64,000 bases of DNA, taken from Arachnopeziza araneosa (lineage: Eukaryota; Ascomycota; Leotiomycetes; Helotiales; Arachnopezizaceae). Shown one piece after another: positions 33,291 to 44,273 of this stretch (the stretch's first letter is position 1; each line of letters begins with the position of its first letter). The notes below the pieces were generated by a model. It did no database searches. It saw only the letters and a list, made by a program, of their open reading frames with translations, and had not been told where the DNA came from. The position numbers and the translations under genes were made by a program. The stretch spans positions 283,857 to 347,856 of the forward strand of contig QYAI01000009.1 of the NCBI GenBank assembly GCA_003988855.1, read 5' to 3'.

Positions 33291-34734
33291 ATGGCCGACA
33301 ACATGTCCATAGACAAGAAAGAGCCGCATCGAGACGGTTCGGAGGAGGACTCGATGGAAATCAACTCTCCCACGCCCGAGGCTGAGGCTGGCGCTCCCCA
33401 GGAGAATGCTGCACAACAGAAGAGGAAGGGCGGTCGCAAACCTGTTCGTTGTACATACCCCTCCTGAAAAGGTCGACTGCTGAGAAGGAATAGATCTACG
33501 CAACGTCTGAAGAACGCAAACAACGAAATCGTCAGGCCCAGGCAGCATTTCGAGAACGCCGGACAGAGTACATCAAACAGCTGGAAGAGACTATTCGTGT
33601 CCATGAAACCAACCTGCATAACTTGCAAACGGCCCACCGGAGTGCTGCAGACGAATGTCTAATGTTAAGATACAAGAACTCTCTCCTGGAACGCATTTTA
33701 CTTGAGAAAGGTCTATGACGGCGCACTCGTGGTTGTGTATCCAGACTGACATACAGAACAGGAATCGATGTCCAAGCAGAGCTGCGGGCAAAGACTAGTA
33801 GTCCCCATCTTGGTCCCACGCATATGCCACAAAATATGGCGCAAGCTCCAATAGGACAACGGGCCATTATGAACAGGCACAACCAAGCTCGAAGAACAAC
33901 ATCGAATATTGCTCCAAAGATTGAGCCTGGAATGCCACTCCAATCACCGCAATCTCGGCCAACACCTCCTTCACACGTTTCATCGCCAACTTCTAATTCT
34001 CCAGGCTTTGCCAGCCAAGGAGTCATGACACCTCCTGCCTCTGAAACCCAAGTACAATTCCAACAGCAGCAGCAGCAGCAACAAAGATTTGTGGCGGGAA
34101 AGCCACAGCTACCCCATGGAATACCAACGAATCCGGGATTAATCGGTGCTGGAATAGGTAATCCGCTAGGTCCAAAGGGACCAGGGAACACTGGTACTGG
34201 TAGTACGGGAGGCACTCCCGCTGCGTACTTTCCATTCCAGAATCATATGGAGCAACTCGGCAAGCTGTCCCGCCCCTTCTTTTTCTTTTATAGAACTATG
34301 TTCGTCCTAGGTTGATTCCGTGAGTACAGATCAGGAGTACGATGCCCAAGCAGACATGGTTGATGACCAAGATCCTGCCGAATCGGGCCCCGGCCCCTAC
34401 CCCGAACCTATTCCAGCTACGCAACAGCTCGGACAGCAGCAGATCCCGAATCAACATCAACAAATTGGCCACCAAGGCCACCCAGGAATGCAGATGGGCG
34501 ACACTGGCCAAGGATTTGGTTCCATGACCCAACTGTTGGATCCGTATGGTAATGCTTACTCCCATACCAAGTCGCTATTCCTTTCTATCAGGGTTCGAGG
34601 GTCTCTCGACAACCCCTACTATTTATGGCGCTAATTCGATGATAGATCCAATGCTCGACATGGACCCGTTCGGGCTTTCGGCGTCGATGCAATTCCCAAC
34701 ATCTTTTTCCTTTGATACTAGTTCGTTGAGGTAA
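33291..34734 (+). CDS. bZIP transcription factor
   Basis: Five exons: 33291-33443, 33494-33710, 33762-34259, 34330-34548, 34646-34734, giving 391 aa. The basic region GRKPIYATSEERKQRNRQAQAAFRERR carries the AP-1/Yap-type signature NRxAQxAFRxRR (here with Gln at the first x), followed by the zipper YIKQLEETIRVHETNLHNLQ with Leu/His/Val heptads. The rest is a disordered activation-type region: Gln run (QFQQQQQQQQ), Pro/Gly/Asn-rich, and an acidic stretch (DQEYDAQADMVDDQDPAE) near the C-terminus. The third intron starts GC (CTCG|GCAAGC) and ends CAG, the only choice found that keeps the reading frame. The gene looks intact. Target genes and exact subgroup are not determinable here. Confidence 0.9.
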
Positions 34735-35673
34735 TGCGAATGATACCCATGGGTAGGCAAAGGACTGGAACTTTCAAGGCGTTTTGGGTGGATCTGCATT
34801 GTATGAGGGTTTGGCGGTGGGCATACGAAGGCGCATTACTGCATCAAAGTCGAAAAAACAGGAGGCTCATGGCTCAGATCCGGGAGTGGGGTTTCTGAGC
34901 TTTAGGGGCATTGATTGCTGAGTGAGCGATGCTTGACCAGGGGTTTTTGGGAGCTTCTTGCTATCGCATGTACATATGGCAGAGTCTTGCAATGAATTGC
35001 AGCTCGCTAGCAGCTCTCCGCCCCGTGACCTGAACTCCTGGGAAACCCAGCTGGACGGGGGCTTGACCAGTGTGCTGATTGTTGTGTTCCAGGCAACTTG
35101 AATATCTAGAGAACAGTTCTCATGAGGCGACGATATCACAAGTCCATTATCATATATCACTACACCCCAATGTTGTCCTTCTCCGAGAAGTGACGTTATC
35201 AGTAGTTTACTAGGGCTAAGTTATCGTATTAGGGCTTAGATTTTATATGAGCGAATCAAAGCGATCGGACCCTTCAGAACCGGATTATCCTCAGGTTCTC
35301 GAATATGTGAGGCTGAAAATTGATAGACACAGGAAGAAACATGTCGAGTGACAGTGACGCGTTGAAATTCTTCTCTGGATTCCACATGATTTCGGCAATT
35401 CAAGGCAGCAATTCATGTCGTTGTTGTGGGTTCTTTAATTATGCCGCTAACCCCGATTAGTAGCGAAGCGAGGACATGGAAGCGAGAGCATGAACTTTAT
35501 TTCGACAAGTTTCTGATTCCACCATCCAAGCAACCTCTTCGCGCATCATAATCCTTCGAGAGACAGCTTCCTAGTTTATAGGAGCCTGTCCGTCTCGATC
35601 TTTCATCAACCCACATCCAAATTGTTCCCTAGATAGCAAGGCCTTCTTCGGAGGCACTTGGTAGGCGGACAAG
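34735..35673. other. Intergenic, downstream of bZIP and upstream of the STM1-like gene
   Basis: 939 bp. The last about 150 bp before the next ATG are CT-rich and probably its leader. A minus-strand frame at 34867-35160 has no recognisable content. Nothing else is supported. Confidence 0.5.
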
Positions 35674-37022
35674 ATGAGTGCCGTCGCATCCAAGGTAAAT
35701 GAATTCCTTTCTCCAATTTGGCAGCCTCAATATCATGCGCTCGAGCTGTATGAGCTGAATTTGCAATTGCTATACGAGATACAAGAGCTGACCTTCGCTT
35801 TTACAGAACCTTTACGAGCTCCTCGGTATGGCAGAACTGACTCCGTCATTCAACAATTGACACACGCGACTAATGAGACATTATAACAGGCAATGATCAC
35901 GATGAGGACTCCGACAAGGAACCTGAGCCACCAGTGAAGGTCATTGACAAGACTCCTGCAAGAACAACGAAGCGCAATGCTCCTGCCGAGGCCCCAGCTT
36001 CTAAAGCTCCTGCTGCAACTGATAACCGTCGAGGTGGTCGTGCTGGGTTCTCTGGCAACGAAAGTGGTGAGCAGCATCTCCAATTCTAGCTGTGGCCTTC
36101 TTCCCTATAAATAAATTTTGCAGCCATATGGCTAACCCTTTCTTTTCCAGCATTCCGTGATCGCAACGCTGGCAGCAACAATAACCGAACCAAGCCCACT
36201 GAAGACGGAGGACGACCCCCACGAGCGGAAGGTACGTATGATGGGCGCGGACGCGGTCGCGGTGGACGTGGAGGAAACCGCAACTTTGATCGTCACAGCC
36301 GGACCGTTGGAGGGTAAGAATATCTTGACTCAAATTCAAACTCGCATTCTAACAAATCCAGTGAATCCGAGAAGCAAGCCAATCATGGATGGGGCGCTGC
36401 TGGTGGCAATGGTGAGCTAGCTGATGAACAGGCTGGTGAAGCCATCGCCAGTGCCGATACTAAGGAAGCTGTGGATGGTGAAAAAGACGCTTCCGAGCCA
36501 GCAGCGCCTACTGCTGCTGCCGAACCCGCGGCCGAGGCTGAGCCAGAGGATAATAGCATCTCCTATGCTGATTACCTTGCCCAACAAGCCGAGAAAAAGC
36601 TTACTCTTGGTGCACCTGAACCCCGCAAGCCTAACGAAGGCAGCAAGCAAGACAAGAAATGGGCGAATGCTAAGCCAATCTCCAAAGATGAGGAAGAAGA
36701 CTTTGTCTCTGGTACTGGAGGAAAGGCTAAGCGTGAGCGTGAGCGCAAACAAAAGCAACTCGTAGAAATTGACCAACGTTTTGTTGAAGCTCCTGAGCGT
36801 GGTGGACGAGGTGCTTTCCGTGGCACACGAAGCCGTGGCGATGGACCTCCCCGTGGCGGCAGAGGTGATGGATTCCGTGGTCGTGGGGATAGTCGTGGCG
36901 GACGTGGACGCGGTGAGGGTCAAGGACGTGGAGGACGTGGCGGCCCAAGAGGCAACGCCGGCGGTTCTTCTGCTCCCATCAACACTGATGATACGAGCGC
37001 CTTCCCAAGCCTTGGATCATAG
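35674..37022 (+). CDS. Stm1/SERBP1-type ribosome-associated RNA-binding protein
   Basis: Stm1-type proteins clamp idle 80S ribosomes and help preserve and restart them after starvation. Five exons: 35674-35694, 35807-35825, 35890-36066, 36151-36313, 36362-37022; 346 aa. The 21- and 19-bp first exons are supported by the conserved start MSAVASKNLYELLGNDHDED. Next come a basic linker and an RG-rich patch (GRGRGRGGRGGNRNFDRHSR). The HABP4/PAI-RBP1 core includes SISYADYLAQQ and LVEIDQRFVEAPE. The C-terminal tail is RGG repeats (RGGRGDGFRGRGDSRGGRGRG), usual arginine-methylation sites, ending DTSAFPSLGS. The many introns at the 5' end leave room for regulated splicing, a pattern common in translation-linked genes. 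Confidence 0.93.
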
Positions 37023-38440
37023 GTCCGGTTTGCTACAAAGCAACCAGAAGTCTCCACAAGATCTTCATGATTGTACTTTTCACTTTCGGATAATCTGGAG
37101 CAAAAATTGTGTGCAAGAGTCGACGTAAGAAAGATGATGGTGGGTGCAAAAATAAAAAGCGGTACTAAAAATGAAAAATGGCTATTACTCACGTATACGA
37201 GTGATGGTTTGGCTGAATCCACATAGCCTGCTATCAACCATTCGTCCTCGATTTGCCCTTCTCTTTGTGTTTTCATTCTGGTACAAAAGCAAATTCGGTG
37301 ATTCTATTCAATGGAGCTGGGAGGATCTCTCTGGTTTTTATAATGGCATTATTGGCTTGTACCAGTAACTCACAAAAACTTAGTTTCTCTAATAATGGTG
37401 TGCTACAATGATTGAGATTGAAGAAGGAGCAAGTGCCTTTATCGTCGTAATTTTAGTCCGCGAAAATACAGATTGAATGCTTCTCCGAATGAACCAATAT
37501 AAGAAAGGTCACAACATGATAAACTTGGTTTGCAGTTCAATGTCGCCTTCAGTGTGGCATCAAACTCCTTGTCTGTCGTTTCGGGAGTTAAAGAAGCCTG
37601 TGAAGTGGGTGCAACTCCACCCTTCGAGGTCTGGATACGCTTCAGCAGATCGGGAGAGCGACGAGGTTCCGCGAAGCTTGAATCTCTGTGAAAAATATGT
37701 GTCATGGGGGTATTATAAGTTATCCGCTTGAACTCTTCTGGGAACGCCGGGATAGTGGCGAGCAGGCGGCAGCAGCACAAGACCATGGAATCCGAACAGT
37801 ATGCTTGCGAACAGTCTAGCGTTCTGATAGGAGAAGATGTATATAGTTCTCTCCATCACTTCTCTCTAAGGTAGTTTTCTACTCTCGTTAAGGTTCTTGG
37901 AAGGAGATAAGGGCCCTACGACGAGTGCTTCCTGAATCGTTTCTCTTATACGTAGGTATCGGAAAACACAGGCTCATATCTTTCACCTCGATCTTGCTCT
38001 CTCTATCTCTTCTCTCTCTTCCTACTTAAATGGTATTTTCTATTAGATGCTATAGCTCGCAGCGTATTATTGATTCCATGACTAAACACGACTTACCTAG
38101 AACACATACATTAGATGATACTCAAAACCAAAAGCTATTGCCTATGTCAGCTTATAGGGATCTTTCTTTTTAAGATGTTTCTTGAATCCCAGTGCGATAT
38201 GAGATAAATGAGAGTATTTGTGGTTAAGATCTATTGCTCGTTATGACTTTTTAAAGGTTGTCTCTCAAAGAATGCTTTGAGTGTCGACATTGGCGTAATT
38301 TAGAGATTGAGTGAACAGGGAACCGAGTTATATACCGATGAAGGACAATTGGATTCCTTTCTCGTCTTGATCATCCTTATCGATCCAGAAATTTTTTAAA
38401 TCACTTCTCCCGAATTCTTTGACTACTTATCAAAGGCGAT
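37023..38440. other. Intergenic, AT-rich, before the transposon
   Basis: 1.4 kb. A minus-strand frame of 115 codons (37439-37786) shows no family features. CT-rich and AT-rich stretches increase towards the transposon. No RNA gene seen. Confidence 0.5.
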
Positions 38441-39770
38441 TAAAGTGCGAATAGGTACGCTTACTCCGTACACCCGCAGCAATACAATAAAAGCGACCAT
38501 AAAGAAAGGCCAGACAGAACACGTAAAATACGCGATTTTTCGCGCTTTACTACTTTACTTCCTTTACATTTTTTTCTTAATTATGCTACCACAACGCACT
38601 CCTTTGCGTACAATTAATACAAATCGACCTCCAGGCCTAGATATAACTCCTTATCAACGTGGAAAGATTGTTGGCATAGCAGACAGTAGTGCATCTGTGT
38701 CGCAAATTCAAGAGAGATATAACGTGTCTCGAAGCGCCGTACGAGAGTCTATTGCAAAGGACTATCTACGACCAGAAGGAAAATCAGCAAAAAGCTCTGG
38801 AGCTCCTCGTACTTATACCGACCGAGACGAAAGATTAATGCTTCGAAACTTGCGATTACACCCTAAATCTACTTTTAACGAGCGGTGAAAGAAATGTAGT
38901 CTGAAAATAAGCAACTCTACAATTAAACGCCTAGCACAGAAGCATAACCTTGCTTATTAGCACGCAAAGAAGCGGCCAGAACTTACAGAAGCACATGCAG
39001 CAGAGAGGCTTCTTTGGTGCAAGTGTCGAGCGCATTAGGGTGTAGAAGAATGGAAGATATACATGTGGAGTGACGAGTGTTCTGCAGAGCGGGGGCGGGG
39101 TAAATTGATTGAATAAGTCTTTGGAATACGAGCAGACAAATGGAAGCCTTCACACGTTACAACATACACGAAAGGAAAAGACTTGCGAGTAATGGTCTGG
39201 GCAGCGTTTTGGGGGTTTAGAAATCGGACGCCGTTGTATATTATGGAGAGAGACTTCGAGTCGAAGAAGAATGGGTTTTCCGCGAATTCATATATTGATG
39301 TACTCGACGCTCACGCACAATACATGACAGACGATTTGGTATTTATGCAGGATAATGCTTCTATTCATACTGCATACAAAGTTAGAGATTGGTTTCGAGA
39401 ACAACGCGTACGAACAACAGATTGGCCTCCGTATAGTCCTGATCTAAATCCTATCGAAAACCTATGGCATGCGATGAAGTGTCTTGCACTAAAGATGTTT
39501 CCAGATATCATGAACAATGGAGGAGAGTCAGAAGAAGACATACAAAGAGTAGAAGAATGCTTAAAAGTAGCATGGCAAGCATTGCCGAACAGTCTATTCG
39601 AGAAACTAATAAGGAGTATGGAGAAGAGAATTCAGATGTGTATTCTAGCAGACGGGTGGCATACGAAGTATTAGACTGTATATTTTAAATAAGGAAGTTG
39701 GAGAAGTTAAAACTGTACTATATACTCTTCTTTTTTGTACTTTTAATGTACATATATACTGCGTTTTGAT
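38441..39770 (+). mobile_element. Degenerate Tc1-like (DD34E) transposon
   Basis: About 1.33 kb, the usual size for this group. The left end after a TA (about 38443) begins AAGTGCGAATAGGTACGC. A decayed, inverted, partly similar version lies near 39735-39768 (ending ACTGCGTTTT), so terminal inverted repeats are probable but not exact. It carries one transposase frame with four stops. Edges are approximate, because I could not verify a target-site duplication. Confidence 0.75.
38583..39674 (+). pseudogene. Tc1-like transposase, inactivated by four in-frame stops
   Basis: One continuous frame of 364 codons without frameshifts. The N-terminal helix-turn-helix (TPYQRGKIVGIADSSASVSQIQERYNVSRSAV) binds DNA in this family. 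The catalytic DDE region is readable: YMWSDEC (first Asp), FMQDNASIHTA (second Asp) and DWPPYSPDLNPIENLW (Glu), with 34 residues between the second Asp and the Glu, hence DD34E. Stops: TGA at 38886, TAG at 38958, TAG at 39036, TAA at 39114. In each the expected residue by context is Trp, so all look like G-to-A changes in TGG. The two TAG stops are in the TpG-to-TpA context of repeat-induced point mutation. The copy cannot make an active enzyme. Confidence 0.9.
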
Positions 39771-40135
39771 TTAATATTAATATTTATATAGACTAGAATA
39801 CTTTCGAGTTCTCGGTTAAAATGTGGCTTGGCCTTTCTTTATGAGGGTTTATTGTAGCACTCGATCTTCCAATCCAGAGGTATTGCCTAGATATATTCTT
39901 CAAAGGCATCAAATTAAGAACTCGCCTTTTCCTATATATTAATTAAATTTATTCTGACCGAAATTGATTCGGTTTTCATTTATGTCGTATGTTTTGATAC
40001 AAAAAGAGAGAAACCTCGCTCGCTAAGGGATAGGAATGAGATGAGTATGACGCTCGGTCCCCCAAGGCTGAACTTCAACCGCGAAGTGTATCTAGCCTTC
40101 CTTTGAACACGACAAAAACACCTCTACAACTTACC
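39771..40135. other. Upstream region of MED10
   Basis: 365 bp between the transposon end and the MED10 start. It is AT-rich near the transposon. The last about 130 bp probably contain the MED10 promoter and leader. If so, the element inserted immediately upstream of this promoter. Confidence 0.5.
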
Positions 40136-40695
40136 ATGGCTCCAGTCGGCCAGGCAGATCACGATGTGGTCGAAAGTGAGTTTACCTTATTGAATGAAGA
40201 GAGTTTAGCTAATCACTCACCTGTAGAACAACTCAAAAACGTCATCCAAGACCTATATCAGATGATGGTTCAAGTAAGTCAATACGACACAACAGCCCGG
40301 CCATCAAGGGACATTCTACAAGAGTCAACGTACGTCTCTCATTCCACTTATGGTACCAAAATTAACACTCGCACAGAACCACACTATCCCGCGACCTCCA
40401 AACGATCTCCCGCACCACCGCCCCCACGAACCACAGCACTCACCTGCCGTCTATCCCACCCGAGCTCGTACAATACGTCGACAACGGGCGCAACCCCGAC
40501 ATCTACACCAGAGAGTTTGTCGAGTTAGCGAGGAAAGGTAATCAGTTGATGAAGGGCAAGATGGAGGCGTTTGAGAGCTTTCGGGATGTGCTCGCTGGTG
40601 AGATGGTCAAAGCCTTGCCGGAGTTGGAGGATGATATCAGGGATGTGGTTGTGAAGACTGGAGGGAGGCCAGATATTGTGAAGAGACAGGAGTGA
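40136..40695 (+). CDS. MED10: Mediator subunit 10
   Basis: Med10 (yeast Nut2) is a middle-module subunit of Mediator and links activators to RNA polymerase II. Three exons: 40136-40175, 40227-40329, 40377-40695; 153 aa, the family length. Start MAPVGQADHDVVEK, then QLKNVIQDLYQMMVQVSQYD, the characteristic N-terminal helix, LSRDLQTISR, IPPELVQYVDNGRNPDIYTREFVE (the strongest family signature), and LARKGNQLMKGKMEAFESFRDVLAGEM. The tail is DDIRDVVVKTGG. Both introns are phase-consistent (KQL and TTTLSRD restored at the joins). An ATG at 40103 in frame is rejected because it adds only a short non-conserved stretch. Confidence 0.96.
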
Positions 40696-42085
40696 TAGAG
40701 GAACATGTGCTGCATTGAATGGTGCATTAGGTATAGGAAGGCTTGGAAATGCATCTTTCGGCGTTTTCTTGGGTAAGGTTTAGTACCTGTGCAGACATTA
40801 TGGCATATAATGAAGCATTCAAAAGATGGTTCTGAACTCTTGGCGCATGTCTTATGAAGCAAACGAATCAAAGATCTAGAATCTATGGCAGGTCTAATTT
40901 CCCACCCAAAACTCAACGATTCTCATATGAAATTTTCAGAAAACAATTCCCTGATTGATCAAAATTTCTGCTCCCCTTCCTTCTTCTTCTTTTCTCTCCG
41001 TCCATCCATTCCAGCAACCCCTTCGCAAGCGACAAGCATGCTTCTCCTCTCCCATTCTCCTATCATGTCTTCCCACCAGATTTCATTCAGCACATGCTTG
41101 CTGGGCTCCATTTACTTCCCTTCCCTTTTCTACACACAACCTCAATGAAATTCTCGCTCCCACTTATCAACTTTTCAATTTATCGGACATGCTCCTCCTT
41201 GTTTACCAGCTTGAACTGGTCTCCCATTCCGGTTGCCAAGTTGATCGTTTGACTGCAATGCTCATTTTAACATCTTTCCAGAGCCAGAGGAGAGCGCGCT
41301 TCCCATTTCCCCTTGCGTATCTTCCGCGTGTGGAATGGTGTTTGGTGAATGCCTATGTCCGTCCATGCCTGAACTAGTAACAGACGAAAGAGTGGAAGCT
41401 GGACCTGCTTCTGTTTGGTTTTGGCATATGGCCTGTTGGAGCACTCCGATAGCACCTTTTTCGTAGCTTTGGCTTGCTTTTTCGTCTCGCTCCTACCGCT
41501 ACTTTCATCCTCCGTCTGAAAGCCTCTGCTGAGTCTTCGCTCGAGGTTCCGACTTCGGCTCATAGCGACGGACCTTGTCTCAACTAGAACAGATGGTTGT
41601 TTTTTCTTCTGCTTGAATGTCGAAGGAGTCAAATGAGAATGATACCAAGTCAGAAAGGACGAAAGTAGACGGAAGATTTTTGAATTTGAATTTGAAATGG
41701 AAAGTTTGGAATATATGAGTAAGTGAGGTACAAGTAAATTGTAAACATTGATAACTCTACACTAATTAACAAGACGAAAGAATGGGAAAAGCTTATCACG
41801 CTGGTACTCAAAAATCCAAAACGCTTCTCAAGGCATAATCACCTGATCTCTTTCTTAAGAGGCACGCTACCTAGGTAGGTATCTCAAAAGAAAGAGCGAA
41901 TAACTTTCTTGATCCGATACGGTAGACTGGGATGTCTTAGGGTTGAAGCTTCCGTTAATTCCTGTCCGGTGATGTAAGAAAGCGCCTTCCTCCCGGTCCG
42001 ATGATCGGCATGGCGGGGCACTTCAAAAAATCCCCATCTCCCCTGCATCGTGTGAATTTTGATATCTCTTTCTTACAACGTCAAG
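40696..42085. other. Region between MED10 and LEU2
   Basis: 1.39 kb. It includes a frameshifted minus-strand coding-like stretch at 41262-41640 (separate entry) and the LEU2 promoter. A CCGGTCCGAT sequence at 41993-42002 resembles half to three quarters of a Leu3 site (CCGGNNCCGG), too weak to call. A plus-strand 140-codon frame (40955-41377) is Ser/Phe/Leu-rich from CT-rich DNA and is not supported. Confidence 0.5.
41262..41632 (-). pseudogene. Coding-like stretch in two frames, possibly a frameshifted small gene
   Basis: Reading from 41632, a charged frame runs MTPSTFKQKKKQPSVLVETR, RNLERRLSRGFQTEDESS, ETKKQAKATKK. It then deteriorates, while another frame carries on with protein-like content (GAIGVLQQAICQNQTEAGPA, SSVTSSGMDGHRHSP, EDTQGEMGSALSSGSG) to a stop at 41262. 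One missing base in the AAAAA run near 41470-41475 would join the two. Alternatives are an intron I could not place, a sequencing error, or chance. No family is recognised. Confidence 0.25.
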
Positions 42086-43422
42086 ATGGCAACTCATAAT
42101 ATTGTCGTCTTTGGTGGAGACCATTGCGGTCCAGAGGTACACTCTTCTTTGGCCGAATTGCTTAAAACAGAGGTAGCTAATTGATCTATTCAGGTTGTAG
42201 CTGAAGCTATCAAAGTGAGAAATGATGCCCCGCACTTTGTGCTCAAAAAGCAGCCATATCCTGACAACAAATTTTAGATTCTCAAAGTTATTGAGAATGA
42301 GCGGCCAACTGCTGGGAAGTTCAACTTTCAAGAGCATTTACTCGGTGGCGTATGCTTGGCTGCCTTTTCCCCCTTGGCTCAATCCAACTCTTACATATCT
42401 TTAGTGTTCAATCGACGCCACTGGCGAACCCTTAACAGCCCAAGCTCTCTCAGCAGCCAAAGCTGCCGACGCTGTCCTCCTCGGAGCCATTGGCGGTCCG
42501 AAATGGGGCACGGGGAAGATCAGACCAGAACAGGGCATTCTCGCTCTGCGCAAGGAGATGGGCACATATGGCAACCTGCGACCTTGCAACTTTGCATCTG
42601 AATCACTCGTTGAGATCTCTCCTCTCAAGGCTGAGGTCTGCCGTGGTACTAACTTCAACATCATCCGTGAGCTGACTGGAGGTATCTACTTCGGCGAGAG
42701 GAAGGAGGATGACGGTGATGGGAACGCCTGGGATACAGAGGTTTACTCTCGTGCCGAGGTCGAGCGTATCACTCGTCTTGCTGCTCATTTGGCGCTGCAA
42801 TCCGACCCTCCCCTTCCTGTATGGAGTTTGGACAAGGCGAATGTGCTAGCTACTTCACGGCTGTGGCGAAAGGTAGTTAGCGAGGTTATGGCTAAAGAGT
42901 TTCCGCAGCTAAAGATTGGCCATCAATTGATTGACTCGGCAGCTATGTTGATGGTCAAGAGTCCGAGGGCATTGAATGGCATTGTGGTTACCAGCAACTT
43001 GTTTGGAGATATTATCTCTGATGAGGCGAGTGTAATTCCTGGCAGTATTGGCTTGTTGCCTTCGGCGAGCTTGAGTGGTGTGCCAGATGGAAAGGGAAAG
43101 TGCAATGGAATCTACGAACCAATCCATGGTATGCTCCTCATCCCCGACACTGTTTGTATTTACACTAACCTCAACAACAGGTTCTGCCCCAGACATCTCA
43201 GGCAAAGGCATCGTCAACCCCGTTGGCACCATCCTCTCTGTAGCTATGATGCTGCAATACTCCCTCCAGCTCCCAGCGGAAGCCAAGGCCGTCGAAGAAG
43301 CAGTCCGCCTAACAATCGAGAAAGGCGTGAGAACCAAGGATATCGGTGGCTCTAACAGTACTATTGAAGTAGGCGATGCCGTTGCTGAAGAGCTCAAGAA
43401 AGTCCTTAAGGGGCTGAAGTAG
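42086..43422 (+). CDS. LEU2: 3-isopropylmalate dehydrogenase
   Basis: Catalyses the oxidative decarboxylation of 3-isopropylmalate, the third step committed to leucine biosynthesis; cytosolic. Five exons: 42086-42136, 42194-42214, 42278-42349, 42405-43128, 43181-43422; 369 aa. Visible signatures: start HNIVVFGGDHCGPEVVAEAI, AVLLGAIGGPKWG, GILALRKEMGTYGNLRPC, RGTNFNIIRELTGGIYFGER (substrate loop), VWSLDKANVL, the active-site Asp region (NLFGDIISDEASVIPGSIGL) and the NAD-binding EPIHGSAPDISGKGIVNP. The 21-bp exon coding VVAEAIK is needed to join the conserved N-terminus. The gene appears complete and functional. The promoter has at most a partial Leu3-like site. Confidence 0.97.
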
Positions 43423-44273
43423 ATAATATCTGAATTATTGCTCTCGGTGCGGAAAAGTTACGGGAGAAAACGACGTTAAGAATATAGGAATTGCTAGCTA
43501 AGCTATGCTTTTAACCTAGAAGAATGAGAAATGACTACTAACTCTGGGTTTTATTTTCCAAGGAAATGAGCATGTTCATGTAATTCTTCGCACTAAGATC
43601 CTGCCCATACCTCTAACTTGGAAAATCCGTCTACTTTTTGAGAAAAGAGATATTCTTAGGAATATGGCACTGAATTCCGTGGGGTGGGCTGATCATGGTG
43701 GGGTGGGAGACTATTATTGGTTATGTTTCATGGTGGAGGAAAGCTGCAAGAAACATGCTATCGAGAACTAGAAAAGAAGAGACACCTTACGTCTCTTTCC
43801 CCTTATCTATGGTCTTATCCCTCATATCTGGAATATAGAGATAGAGGGTGCTCACCTATTCATGCATGCCCACTCAGCGCTAGGTCTTCAAGGCATTAGG
43901 GCATATCGATTGGTTACTCTTGATATATTTTCTATGCTGCGCTGCCTTGTTCTGCTATGCACTCTTTCCACGTAATCCCTGCTAATTCGCCTGCCATTCC
44001 TTGACAGGCTGTAATATGCAGTATGCAATGCACCGTCCCCACAATGTCTACAAGAAGGGTATCAACAAACAAAAGAGAATTGGTTGTGTTATCATGTGTT
44101 GTGCTGTGACGCTGTTTTTGAATTAGTTCTGCGCGTCCTGTTAATCCTACATTTCTGCCCATATTGGAGGCGATATTCGCTATTTTATAAAGTGATTTGT
44201 TGCTAGGCTGTTATGCTGGCTGAACTGAGCCGCTCAAGCAGCAGTGGATTTCGGGTCAGTTGAAAGGACCACG
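43423..44273. other. Convergent intergenic region
   Basis: 851 bp between the stops of LEU2 and the PHD-finger gene. Short chance frames only (the longest 76 codons). It should hold the two 3' UTRs. Nothing else is recognised. Confidence 0.5.

Noticed and set aside
33018..34215. Long minus-strand frames opposite the bZIP gene (up to 227 codons)
   Set aside because: They mirror the bZIP exons; Cys and Pro runs come from the antisense of Gln/Gly/Pro codons.
36417..36948. Minus-strand frames opposite the STM1-like gene
   Set aside because: Antisense shadow of the Ala/Glu- and RGG-rich exon; no independent signal.
40955..41377. Plus-strand 140-codon frame
   Set aside because: Ser/Phe/Leu-rich translation of CT-rich DNA, no motif, and antisense to the minus-strand coding-like stretch.
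41993..42002. Leu3-type site upstream of LEU2
   Set aside because: CCGGTCCGAT matches the CCGGNNCCGG consensus only partly; without conservation it is not callable.
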